Positions 31,067 to 42,205 of a stretch of 64,000 bases of DNA are shown here, in pieces. The notes under the pieces are model-generated. The model worked only from the letters and a program-made list of their open reading frames with translations, had not been told where the DNA came from and searched no databases. The position numbers were made by a program, and so were the translations under genes. The stretch comes from Wolfiporia cocos (lineage: Eukaryota > Basidiomycota > Agaricomycetes > Polyporales > Phaeolaceae), in assembly GCA_029448655.1 (NCBI GenBank), contig JACCLO010000007.1, positions 3,472,001 through 3,536,000 on the forward strand, given 5' to 3'. Position 1 is the first letter of the stretch. Every line of letters starts with the position of its first letter.

Positions 31067-33107
31067 ATGAATCCATCAAAACAGCTCAGTCCCTCTCCAG
31101 TTCCCCAGTACCCGATGCCCTTCAAGTTCTTACACTTCCGCACCAGTGCAGTGCGGGACTCCCTACTGGAAGAAGGGGCATCACCCACACAAAACAGTCA
31201 AGAACCTCAAGAAAATGAAGACATTGAGATGCAGGAAGGTACATATTTTTTTTGCTCAAAACTTTCTATTTCAAACTTCTATATTCACAGAAAACCCACA
31301 CTATCCAGCTTGGGGTTTCAACACAGTGGTGCTGCTGCCCGCGACCTCAACTGCGACCTCCGCGACCGCGACCTCCACGACCGCGACCTCCGCGACCACG
31401 ACCTCCGCGACCGCGACCTCCGCGACCGCGACCTCCGCGGTCGCAATATTCGCGACCTCCGCGACCCTCGCCACCGCGGCATCCGCAACAACTACAGCAC
31501 CCGCTTCACGTGCAGAATATGACACAGTATGCCTGTGGGACTCACCAAGTGCCTATATGCTTGAGATAAGGCGACTTAGAGGGATAGACAATACCAGCGC
31601 AGCAGGATGTGAGAGGTTATTCTACGGCGCAAGCCGAGAGAATAATAGAACTAAGGTTAAAGGGCGTCAAGCCCCTACTTATATACATGTTTATGCGGAT
31701 GGCGCGTGCTACTAGCTAGTACTACCATTCCGGGTTATGTGGCTTTTGCCAAGAGGCGAAGCGCTATCTTATCTGATGTTTATGGACTCTATCTACAATG
31801 GCCGTGATGGGCCCTAATGGCCGCACCAATCGTAGGAGAGGGATTTGTGTATATTATCATATGAACGCGGGCGCAGCCCGGGTATATGGGAAGCCGGTTG
31901 CCGGATACCGTGAGGTATAATGGCGATTGGCCATGCTTCGTTGGATGACCAAGGCGAGGCGCCGAGGTCGTTATGCCATTGGACGGGAAGTACCGTGGCA
32001 TGTGTTACAGCCCGGTCCGGATGGTTACCGAGGCATGTATTGGACTTAGCCGTGAGGCGAGGTCCGGTGTTTGGGCGACGCCGTGATGGCAGAAGCCCGG
32101 GACTTGGAGAACACCGAGTCCGTGGGAGGCCGAGGAGGCCGTGACCTATAGCGATATAGCCTTGGTGCTATTATAGTGCTGTATGGTCGTGTTGCCATTA
32201 TTATGCGAAGGCGTGGCGCGCCTGAGGTGCCATTGTGATCAAGGATCTTATGGCGTGTGGGAAGCCGAGAAGGCCGACCCAATAGTACAAGGCCGCGAGG
32301 CACTGTTTGTACATGTGGACATTATTATGCGAGCGTGCCGCGCTCGGCCTATCATTATGATCTACGATCTATGACGTGGCTGGTCTTGCTCTGACGGGCG
32401 AGACCTGTATGACGTATGCTGTGGTGTTGCTATTGGACCGGAAGGTGCCGTAGCGTTACGTAAGCTGGTCATGTGGTTGATAAGCCCAGTTAAGAGCTTG
32501 TCGTGGTGGCAATGGGAGTTAACCCGTAGATAACTTGTAGGTAGACGTATAAACCCCAGGTAAATTGCTATAATCGTAGGAAAAATGCTGTAAGCCCCAG
32601 ATAAATCTGTGACAGAATATCCAGAGTGGAACTTTGATCCATCAGTTCTCCTCTGCAATACCTCAACCGCGACTGCCGAGACCGCCACCTCAAAGCCGGA
32701 CTATCCAGAATGGAGCTTCGACCCGGCTGTTCTGCTGCCATCAACCTCAGCCGAGACCGCCGCGGCTGCGGCTCCGTCAAGAACAGTAAAATCTGCAATG
32801 CGCCAGACACGAAAAGTGAATAAGCGGAAGACACGGGCCATTGATAAGTCTGCGGACCTGGGTGATGAATCTGCTCCAGGGCCCTCAAGTTCAGGCAGAA
32901 AACGGGTCCGCTTTGTGGCTGAGGATGGTGAGCTATTTCTGCAAATCTCCTTGGCTTATTCTCATCCATCATCTACATAAAGAAGTTGCTAGATACAAGA
33001 TACTGGACAGAGTGCAGGAAAACATGGATTCTCTTTATGACATGAGTGATGGTACTCCCCCTTCCTATTACAGCTCGGTCCGCCACAGGCTGTGGAAGAG
33101 TCAGTAG
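31067..33107 (+). pseudogene. Gene X2: three-exon gene interrupted by solo LTR B2
   Basis: Exons are 31067-31238, 31291-32927 (containing the LTR 31520-32614) and 32983-33107, with 52- and 55-nt GT..AG introns and a TAG stop. The host frame is continuous on the two sides of the LTR and its TSD (GAATA), so the gene was open before insertion. The protein (about 265 aa without the LTR) is unrecognised. It has three copies of a YPxWxFxxxVLLPxTS motif, the first two separated by an Ala/Thr/Ser repeat encoded by GCGACC arrays, and a basic Arg/Lys region near the C-terminus. It is transcribed away from X1 over a 341-bp gap that probably holds both promoters. The insertion introduces stops within the exon, so the present allele is likely null unless the LTR is spliced out. 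Confidence 0.7.
31520..32614. repeat. Solo LTR B2 (1095 bp) inserted in exon 2 of X2
   Basis: TGACACAG..TCTGTGACA, with TSD GAATA at 31515-31519 and 32615-32619. It is close to B3 (44040-45134, same length) and B1 (18280-19439). Confidence 0.95.
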
Positions 33108-35525
33108 AATACAAGGTCTTTGGATGTATCATACAGTTTTGTAGTTGTGTACCACAATTTCAATGGATTTTTCATGTATTATATGGTTTTGCATTTGGGT
33201 ACCACAAACTAAATGGAATGGTTTCATCTGGCTCTGTGAGCACAATAAGTGGGGAATCTCAAATGAAATGCCATCCCAGCAGATGAAGCAATTGCAATGG
33301 CCCTCAGGAAGAGGTTACAGAACTCATGGTTGCAGGAGTCTAAGGCTCCGGCCATATGATATACATGTAGGAAAAATCAGTCAACATATGGTATATGAGC
33401 ATGGCCACTGTTTTACAAGATGGACATAGAGATCATCTCCATTTTCAGTGAACCATAGGTATCAGCACATAGCTGGCATGAGGAGTTGACATGCAGTCAG
33501 CATTCAACATTCCATGGCCATACTACAGTCCCGGACAAGCAAACTCCGCAATTTTTGTACAGCATCTCTGAGAGGATTTTACTACATTCTGAGTGCATAT
33601 CTGAACTCTGGAGGCCTGAAAACATCCAAATCCGCCCCATTCATATTTTTCCCACAACTTTTGGGTCACCGCCAAATTTTCGCCCCAAAAAACATATAGG
33701 TGCCCAATGGCTCCCAACAAAAAAACATATGTAGACTACTCCATACTCAATTCTATAGCTTGAATTGCCTGTTCAGAAACCTGGGGTGCCATTTTTTGCT
33801 CCCACACAGCCCATGCTGCTGCCTTCTCCATCAGCCCAAGTTGATAAGAACTTAGCCAGGAACAACTTATAAAATGTCTGATCATTTCTATTGGGTTAAG
33901 CTCACAATGGAACTTGGGCAAGAAAACACAATAGCCTGGCTTCTTGAATCATTGTCTCAAGCACTGATGGCTAATTCATGAAGTTGTCTTGCTGACTTAG
34001 CAGCTGTGCCATGCAACAGTTCTTGCTCTCAAAAGAACAGACTGTGGAGCATTTTGCACAGAGCTTGCTGACATCTATCCTTCAAGTACTGGTTTTAGGC
34101 CTTTTGGCTCACCTGCCAGTGTTGTCATCTTCTGAGGAAGTCCCCTAAGGGTAGTGACAGGGTTAGACATGGGAATAAATGTGTCTCACTGTGAGCGCTG
34201 CTTGCCTCCATCCAAACCATTCATGTTGGATGCCCAGAGAGCATTTGGGGAAGAGCAGCATGATTTATCATCCATTGGATCATCTTCAACCCATTGTGCA
34301 AGATAAGTTCTGAAATCTTCATTGTCAAGCTCTTCCCAATCACTACATTCACCCACTCCAGTGCCACTCGTTGTATCTTCCTCTTTGACATCACTCTGAG
34401 CTTCAGTACCTTAGTTGCCTTTAGGGCTCAGAACACAGGATCACACAAGCATATCTCCAGCAGAATGATTGCATTTTATTGGGTTCAAATGAGCAGTAGA
34501 TGCCTGACAAGTATGATTTCAAAGGCCAGATGTATTTTTGGGCTGTTTAGGATGTCGCCCTAAGCTGTGTTTGATGCACAGTAGTAGTGCTTATCACACC
34601 ATAATTGATTTATGGAGGATGACATAGGAGTATTAATCCATTTCTGATTATGCAATCAGATTGCGACAATGAAAAGGAGTCGATTGGTATATTTTCCGAG
34701 ATTTTAGCGCTTATTTTGAGGTCACTGCCAATTTTTTGGACTCAAAAAACTAAGAATGGTTTTTTTTGAGAATCAGCTCGTACAACTTGCAACTCTTTAT
34801 CAAGTAATGCATGATTATACATGATTATACTATTTTTAAGACCCTAGGGAGCATAGAAAATTCATTACTCAAGTTGGCGGAGTTTGCTTGTCTGGGACTG
34901 TAGCAGCAGGAACGTCCAGGAAATTGCACTAAATGCACAAGATGATGGGGACCTTATCTGCATGAGACTAATGTTGCGGTCACTATGTGGCAACGTATAG
35001 CATTGATTAGATCTTACTTTCTACTGAACAAGGGGGTAAATTGGAGTTTGTAAATTATATCCCAACATCCATGTGGTCGTGTAGCTATAATCATATCCAA
35101 GTCTTATATATTGTCGCACCATACAATCTGTAGAACACATATTTCAGTCAGATACACTATCTGTCACTAGCTTATTTATCTGTGGCTTCACCACAGATGT
35201 CAGTTGTCACTTAAACATGAGATCTCAAATGAAAGCTCATTGAAGCTCTACACAAAGTAAGGCATTATTGATACAGCATTCAATAGCAAAGATCAATCGA
35301 TTGCCAATAGATTGTCACACTACCTTTTGGGAGTTCTTGAAGAAACATGCAAGAACAACATGGCTTTCTCATCCGCATCCCATTAGTATTATATGTCTAC
35401 TGAAGGTCTACTCATAGACATATTGAATGCACTCACAGTAACTGTATACCATTTTATATACCATGTATATACCATGTACTCAGCCACCTATAAATACATG
35501 TATATAGTGTTCATAAAGAACAACA
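33108..35525. other. Intergenic DNA with a DDE-transposase relic; otherwise unassigned
   Basis: Apart from the relic listed at 33736-34330, I see only AT-rich sequence without convincing genes (33108-33730 and 34570-35525). The sequence near 35440-35520 has several ATATACCATG-like short repeats. Confidence 0.4.
33736..34330 (-). pseudogene. Relic of a Tc1/mariner-like DDE transposase
   Basis: On the minus strand the frame at 33736-33936 reads FLPKFHCELNPIEM, the block around the last catalytic acidic residue of IS630/Tc1/mariner-type transposases (known family pattern PxxxELNPIE). It is followed by the C-terminal signature IRHFI.CSW...YQLGL.EKAAAWAV, with the usual spacer of some tens of residues missing. 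Upstream, frames broken by stops (about 33950-34330) carry further coding-like pieces, including an acidic ECSDWEELDNEDF segment. It is clearly dead, and the ends of the former element were not found. Confidence 0.55.
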
Positions 35526-36074
35526 TGTCACAAACTTTCGCTATGCAGGTTTGTACTCCCTCGCTATAGGACGCACGCGCGGCGCTAGGCGTACGCCGCG
35601 CCTCTGCGCTGTAGCCACCTCCGGCGTCTCCCAGTTATTGCAGGTCACCTGGTCGTTAGGTTAGCGCTGTAGGGTAGCGCGCGCCTCCGGTACTCACATT
35701 ATGGTCACACTCGTTACATGCTCGTTACCTAGCACATGACTCAGTAGCTACATGGTGCACAGACCATTAGTTTAGGGCGGTCTCGGTAGTAGATACTAGC
35801 GTGTATAAGTACGACGGAATGAGGGCTTACTCCCCATTCCTAAGATTCTCGACAACTGGGCATAGCCCCTTACTCTCACCTCTTTGTGTGCGCTCTCTGG
35901 CCGGGGGCCCAGCTCGTCTTGCTTGACTGTGCGCGCCTCAACATGTCGACTCTAGGAGTCCCTCTTTAGGGTACAGCCGACAAGTTCACCGCTGTTGCGG
36001 TTGCGCACCGCCCTGTAGGGCGCGTTAGGATTCCTCTGTAGTACAGAGTCCCACAAACGTGTAAGTTTGTGTCA
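35526..36074 (+). repeat. 5' LTR of N2 (549 bp)
   Basis: TGTCACAAAC..GTTTGTGTCA. The U5 end forms a hairpin CAAAC..GTTTG, equivalent to CAGAC..GTCTG in N1. Confidence 0.9.
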
Positions 36075-36819
36075 TAATCTTAGGAATATCTTACCTCCCC
36101 TCCGGCGCCACCTGCGCTGGGGCCGAGGGTTCTCCACCTACAGGTCGCCAAGGCAGCATGGCGGGGCAGCCGACGGTAGAAGCGCCGTCGGTCCGTAGTT
36201 TTACGAGCCCCCACGAAATGCTACACCTGGCAAAGCGACCGTAGGGAGTGAGTAATCAAGTCCGCCCCCCGTGAACATTGGGTAGCGGGATCGACTTGCG
36301 TAAGCCGCGTTTGAGGACCCGCCATCCACCCCTGCAAAGGGAATGCGATGTGTGGAGGTCTAGTGCAGCGGAGCCATTATCCCTGGGCGGCAGGGGTTAT
36401 CGTCAAGAACCTTTGATCAGTGGGTATGTGAAGGGTCCCGCAAGGGTACCCAACCCCACACCGACGATCACGAAGGTCAGAAAGCAATCCTCGACGACCG
36501 ACTACTTCTCCGACAAAACCAACCACATACCCCGAGGTCGGTGCGCCACGTCCATCTATGTCGGCGTCAGTCCTAGGAGGCGGAATGAACAAGCATTACC
36601 ACAACCTCCGATGGGCCCGCTCACCTCTGGAGGGCCTCGTTCACTCACGTTGCGGGATGGGGGGACGTTTTCTTCACTCCTCCACCGGCGGACGGACCGT
36701 GCACATGGACGCTCCTCATGAACCACATGAGCCGTGTGTCAAACAAGCAACCAAGGATGCGAGGGTCGTAGGAAGATAGGTAGAACGTCAGGGACGACGT
36801 TTTTCGAGAGGGGGGGTAA

Positions 36820-37368
36820 TGTCACAAACTTTCGCTATGCAGGTTTGTACTCCCTCGCTATAGGACGCACGCGCGGCGCTAGGCGTACGCCGCGCCTCTG
36901 CGCTGTAGCCACCTCCGGCGTCTCCCAGTTATTGCAGGTCACCTGGTCGTTAGGTTAGCGCTGTAGGGTAGCGCGCGCCTCCGGTACTCACATTATGGTC
37001 ACACTCGTTACATGCTCGTTACCTAGCACATGACTCAGTAGCTACATGGTGCACAGACCATTAGTTTAGGGCGGTCTCGGTAGTAGATACTAGCGTGTAT
37101 AAGTACGACGGAATGAGGGCTTACTCCCCATTCCTAAGATTCTCGACAACTGGGCATAGCCCCTTACTCTCACCTCTTTGTGTGCGCTCTCTGGCTGGGG
37201 GCCCAGCTCGTCTTGCTTGACTGTGCGCGCCTCAACATGTCGACTCTAGGAGTCCCTCTTTAGGGTACAGCCGACAAGTTCACCGCTGTTGCGGTTGCGC
37301 ACCGCCCTGTAGGGCGCGTTAGGATTCCTCTGTAGTACAGAGTCCCACAAACGTGTAAGTTTGTGTCA
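36820..37368 (+). repeat. 3' LTR of N2 (549 bp)
   Basis: Same ends as the 5' copy, directly preceded by the polypurine tract. Confidence 0.9.
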
Positions 37369-37373
37369 CAACA

Positions 37374-38016
37374 TATACTTGGTATGTGCATTATATGGCT
37401 TGAGCCTTACAGGAGTCAAGAGTGTTGCGGTCACAAAGGTCGCGAGAGTTGCGGTCGCGGAGGTCACGAGAGCCGCGGAGGTCATGATCGCGGAGGTCGT
37501 GGTCGTGGTGGTCGCGACCCTCAGGACCCTCACAAAGAGGTCGCAACGGTCACAGCGGTCGCGATAGTTCTTGCAAGCAAAGTCTGTGGCCCAGATCTTA
37601 GGTTGGCCATTACTGCTGAGCTATTCATTCAGCCTTCCTTCAATGCTAGCCATTGTCGGCAATGGCAATGAGGGTGGAGGAAACCAGGCAAATGCTGAAG
37701 TCTTATGGATTTGCTTTTGTTTCATGATGAGAAGGGCCCGGCTTGATATCTCTCACATGGATGCTTGGAGCAGTTTGGTATAGCATGGCAGTGTCATACC
37801 ACCAGTGGGTCTATATATCCACAGATCTCACATTGCCACACTGTTCTAACAGCAAAACCCCCAACCTGTCTCCATTCTTGCTGATATGAAACCAGTCTGC
37901 ATATAATTGTAAAGATAAAGTGTATTCTCTATGATCAGTACAGCAATTAGGCACATCAAATATTTAAGTAGCAAGGCGATCTAATCACCAACTACCAAGC
38001 AAACAACATGCCACAT
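37374..38016. other. Intergenic DNA with a TCGCG-motif array
   Basis: Bases 37428-37565 are an array of GGTCGCGA/GGTCGCGG units in plus orientation. The remainder up to the X3 stop is unassigned; no gene seen. Confidence 0.55.
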
Positions 38017-41000
38017 CTATGTATGGTGTCCTTCCTTCCTTTTAGATCTAAGTCGGCGAGATGATGGAGACCTTGCAGTGTCCGATCTGGAAGCATGCTT
38101 GACACGCCTGTGGGTTGCCTGCCGTTTCGGTGCTGGCTCGACTGCGCCTTTCATCCGCACCATATCCCTCCGACGTTTGGCTCCCAGTTGTGCTGTGGAT
38201 GCACTGCTTCCTTCCCCTCCACCCGAGCCTTCTTCCTGAGCATCAGCATCTCCAGATCCATCTCCAACCCTACCTGCCCCCTCAACAACCTCTGCCCTAG
38301 CATCTGTGACATCCCCTTCAACTTCTACAATACCCTCAACATCTGTGTGAGCCCTAGTGTCAGTGGTCACCAAGGCCTCTACCACTCCATTTGCATCCGA
38401 ATTCTGCTCGAGGACCTGACCTCCACCCTCATCATCAGATGAGAAATCCCACAGGGATTGGAACTCTGGATTCTGCCACAATGGGGCCAGAACAGACTTC
38501 CCATCAAGCAATCTGATCATGACAGACACCAGCATGTCCAAAGCTCCAATGGAAATGCCTTCGGGGTTAGAATCCATCGTAATCTGGCTGTCGATGAGGT
38601 ATTGAGGCGCCCCTTCCCTAGGGACATCTGGCTCGACCCAAACAAATTGAGCATCCTTCATCTCCCGGTAGAGGATGCCGATCGTCAATACGATGCGCTG
38701 GATCAATGCCTTGTCAGAAGTCAACTTGCATTCATCGTCCTTCATGGGCTGATCATGTCGAAGCCAGTAGGCAACTTCGTCAAGTCCAGAGGGACCATGA
38801 ATGTCAGCCCTTCTGTGATGCTCCCAGGTCCAGGATGCCCAATGAGGACCATCTTCATCTTTGCTGAAAAGTACCTGGCTTCCCTGAACACCAAGGGTCA
38901 GTGGTGGGAGACAATCAAGGAGGACATTCATACGATGAGCTCGGAGCACTTCACCACCATGGTCTTGTATGATTCCCCAGTGCCAAGAGCAAGGAGATAG
39001 TTTTGTCGGCGGGTTGGACTCATGAGAGCCCACACTGGAGGGAGATGACGGATATTTTCGGGATTGTCGCTTTGGTCGGTGGCACCCCAATTGTCGACCC
39101 AGTCAGTGATGGTGATGCGTGCACGACCTTTTCCCTTTCCTGACAATGTGAGAGGCTCAGATTGTGTCCATTGGTGAGGACGATTCATGGCCATGTTGGG
39201 GTCACTGTCACTTGAGGCATTGACATCTTCGTTGGACTTGTCTTGGCCACCGCGATCTTCCCCACGACCTCCGCGACCTCCGCGACCTCCGCGACCTCCG
39301 CGACCTCCGCGACTGCTGCGGCCACGAGTTTCGCGACCTACTTCATTTTTGGCAAGGCCACCGTCCATCTGCTCATCATCATTTTCACTCCTTCTCAGTG
39401 CCTGTGTCCCACTGACAGAAGGTCCTCCAGCTGCCATGCTGCTTCCAGGTCCAGCCTCATCAATCTCGACATATTCTTTGGTCTGGGGCTTCTTTGCTGG
39501 GGGCACACTACTCGGTAGGTTCCTGTAGATGGCATTGCGGAGCTCATGCTTCGGATTGTTCCTGTAGGCGGTTGTGTATTTCTTGAATCGGAAGAGGACC
39601 GCACCGCTCCTGCCACTCTTGGCATCCTCCCAGTGCTGTAGGATGGCAATGCAGTCCTCCTTTCTCATGTGATGTGGCTCGGCAACCGTGCGGCATCATG
39701 GCATCGTCAAAGAAGCTCTCAGGCTCACTTGCCATCAAGCCCCAGGGACAGGCACGGTCAGATGCTCCACAGGCCAGCTCTATTTGCAGCTCAGCAATCT
39801 AATTATAACTTTATGAGGAGGACCCACTCACGGTAATGTCTGTTAAGGAACAATCTGATAATTTGCCGCATTCTAGCTAGACGGAGCCGCTTTCTTGGAT
39901 TATACGGAGGCAAGATTGGCAATCCCTCATCGTCCATGGGCAAGGAAAACTTCCTGTCATCATCCGAGTCTCCTGAGTCATCTTCCTCATCAGATCCTTG
40001 GGACGTCTTCTTGTCGAGAATCACCTCATGACTGTATGCCTTCCATTGCCCCCACAGGTCATTCTCCCACTCGGCCCTGTCTTTAAATGAAGGGGCCGAG
40101 TCAAAGGCATCATTAAAGTCATGACTGCCAAGGAATGAGCTCTGGGGTGACCCTAGTGATTTTAAACTCACAGCTCAACATAGGCTTGGTTGTCCTTGGG
40201 GTATGCCGTCAACACAAGCGTTCGGACACCAAGCTCAGTTGCCATTTGGTCTGCGAACGCCTTGCACCAACTATGCATCTTCCTATTTACTTTGCTATGG
40301 AAGATTGTCAGTCATGATGAATGGAAATGGGGCAGCCACGTGAGTTGCAGTTGCAGCACTCGCGAGAGTCGCAGCCGAGAAGGTCGCGATCGCGAGAGTC
40401 GCAGCCGAGAAGGTCGCGATCGCGAGAGTCGCGAGAGTCGCAAAGGTCATGGGAGTCGTGGTCGCGGAGGCCGCGGAGGCCGCGAGTGTCGCGAGTGTCG
40501 CGGTTGCGAGTGTCGCGGAGGTCGCGGTCACAGAAACATGCAGCTACTCACTTTGGCTGTACAGCTGCCATTGTCCCTTCACGACTCTTAACCTGTCCCT
40601 CAAACTCCTCTTGCTGCTCCTTCGTCAGCTCACCCCAAAGCTCCGTTCCCGCCCTGCCCCAGAAAACAACCTGATCCTTGGTTTCCTCGTTCGACTCTGC
40701 CATGAGCTTTGCCTGTCGAACCTTCACCTCGTCTGGATGCTCCTTGGCCCACAGTCTCCACATTGAAAGCTTCTTGCCAATTTGGACTTCCTCTTTTGAT
40801 GACTGGCCTCCGATTGCTTTTGAATGGTTCCTCAGCCATTCCCTGACTTTCTGTGGCCGAGCATAAGGCTGTAATGCTTCACATGCAGGAGACCCACTCA
40901 CCGCTGCTAATACTGAGTCCTCCACCTCTGCCAGGTCCTCAAACTTGCTTTTTAGCTCCTGAGTGAGGGAGTTTGAGATTTCCGTTCTTTCCACCGAATA

Positions 41001-41099
41001 TGTTGCCGCTTGCTGATAGTCGTGCAGCTTGGTCGCGACCACCGCTTTTTGTGCCTCTGTTAGAGGCGGCGCAGAGCTCGCTTTGTCGTGCTTTGCCAT
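38017..41099 (-). CDS. Gene X3: five-exon gene of unknown function with an RGG repeat and a probable frameshift
   Basis: Exons (minus) are 41099-40552, 40294-40172, 40124-39832, 39779-38934 and 38883-38017, with GT..AG introns of 47-52 nt except intron 1 (257 nt), which contains a TCGCG array. The start MAKHDKASSAPP is the first ATG. The layout (an N-terminal W..W.ELTKEQQEEFE segment, then KMHSWCKAFADQMATELGVRTLVLTAYP, LHDFNDAF, HHMRKEDCIAILQHW and a final basic, low-complexity tail) recalls a family of uncharacterised proteins I know as common in Agaricomycetes; I cannot name a function. Exon 4 encodes RGRSSRGGRGGRGG, again from the TCGCG array. Near 39690-39700 the frame must shift by one base, so the gene may be inactive or the sequence in error. 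It is divergent from the TET/JBP 5' end. Confidence 0.65.
39248..39335. repeat. TCGCG-motif array inside X3 exon 4
   Basis: Consecutive GCGACCTCC 9-mers on the plus strand; on the coding (minus) strand they give Gly-Arg-Gly repeats. Confidence 0.85.
40350..40535. repeat. TCGCG-motif array inside X3 intron 1
   Basis: Units such as GGTCGCGATCGCGAGAGTCGC and GCGAGTGTCGCG fill most of the intron. They cannot be explained by coding constraint, unlike the exon arrays. Confidence 0.85.
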
Positions 41100-41538
41100 T
41101 GTATTACAGGAATGTAGCAGGGCAAGGAGAATGCAGGAGGATCACAAGCAGATCACAGGCAGCTGTAAATTGAGAGCAGGGCAGAGGCGACAACAGCTAA
41201 CAGACTCCCCAACTCGGCCAGAGGCACCGGAGCACATGGGCATTATCTGTAAACCAATGAGATTGCCCTGATAGTCCCGGGCCGACTTGTGGCGCTAACC
41301 GTATGGAGTGCGATCGGAGATTCGACTCGGCGGCTAATCCGAAATGGGCAATACAATGCTGTTTCAGGCTGGCGCTACCGGTGCTCTGGTGCGCGCTAAC
41401 CGCATTCGGCCCAGATCGAGATTAGTGCACATTGTAGACACTGTGCACCACATTTGTGGACGGAACGCGCGAGAGCGCGAGAGAGCATTGGTGTGCATGG
41501 CAGCAGCGTGTTTGCAATGCGCACCGCTGCCTCTCTCC

Positions 41539-41605
41539 ACGACCTCCGCGACCCCTTCCACCCGCGACCTCCGCGACCTCCGCGACCTCCGCGACCTCTG
41601 CAACC
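41539..41605. repeat. TCGCG-motif array between X3 and the TET/JBP 5' end
   Basis: CGACCTCCGCGACC.. units in the 538-bp gap between the divergent starts at 41099 and 41638. Confidence 0.8.
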
Positions 41606-41637
41606 CTGCTGCTTTTCCACTGAATTAATATCCAATC

Positions 41638-41832
41638 ATGAGCTCATCACCTGTCACTGGACTTGAGTTGGAGGCTCTGTGTGCATCATATTTCCGATCA
41701 CTTTTTGTCTATTTCACTCGGTGCATCCGGGGCGAACATCCGGCCATCCCACATGTTCCAGCGTCACTCTACATGTCCTGTGCGCTGGTGGTAGAGTGCA
41801 CTAGCATTGCAGAGAAATTGGCATTGGCATTT
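41638..41832 (+). CDS. Putative 5' exon of the TET/JBP gene, cut by Element 2
   Basis: An open frame of 65 codons starting MSSSPVTGLELEALCASYF runs into the insertion site of Element 2. After the element and its TSD (CATTT) the frame stays open for only a few codons (ANKGV) before a stop, so a splice donor must lie in or near this stretch if it belongs to the gene that continues at 51410. The exon junction could not be resolved. Position and strand make it the best candidate for the N-terminus of the dioxygenase gene, but an unrelated small gene is possible. Confidence 0.4.
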
Positions 41833-42205
41833 TGACACAAGCAACACTTCAAGCAACTACTCAGGGGATTGTTACTCGCGTTTCAGCGCAATCCTAGTCT
41901 GAGGCTACTCAAGGCGTATAAGGCCAAGACGAGTCTGGGGTGCTACCCTGCTCATCGGCCAGTATATATGCTATTCTACTGTTTGTACATTGTTTGGCTG
42001 CTGTACAGTTATTACGTAAGCTGAGAGTCCGATACTATGGTAAACCCTATAATGGGTGTAGGTACACGGCACAGAGTGTCCGGGGGGCTGGTAGCACGTG
42101 GTAGGGTGTTCGGGGTCTTGTACGTGACTGCTTAGGCGCGCGCTTAGATAAGATAAGGGTTCTGGCTCTAGTCACTAGCTAGGCGAAAGAAATCGGCTTG
42201 TGACA
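41833..42205 (-). repeat. 3' LTR of Element 2 (373 bp)
   Basis: TGACACAAGC..GGCTTGTGACA, matching 50989-51361 in length and almost every base. The last codons of Pol run into it. Confidence 0.95.

Larger units (their letters stand above)
35526..37368 (+). mobile_element. Non-autonomous LTR element N2 (1843 bp)
   Basis: 549-bp LTRs (35526-36074 and 36820-37368), apparently identical but for one or two bases, flank a 745-bp non-coding interior. The TSD CAACA is at 35521-35525 and 37369-37373. It is in plus orientation, with a GAGAGGGGGGGTAA polypurine tract before 36820 and the self-priming segment TAATCTTAGGAATATC right after 36074. It has the same internal termini as N1, but its LTRs differ in sequence. 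A leader hairpin at 36170-36191 is conserved with N1 and the palindromic element. Confidence 0.9.

Noticed and set aside
39248..40535. Regular short repeats considered as a CRISPR array
   Set aside because: There are no unique spacers; units are directly abutting 9-mers and the organism is eukaryotic.
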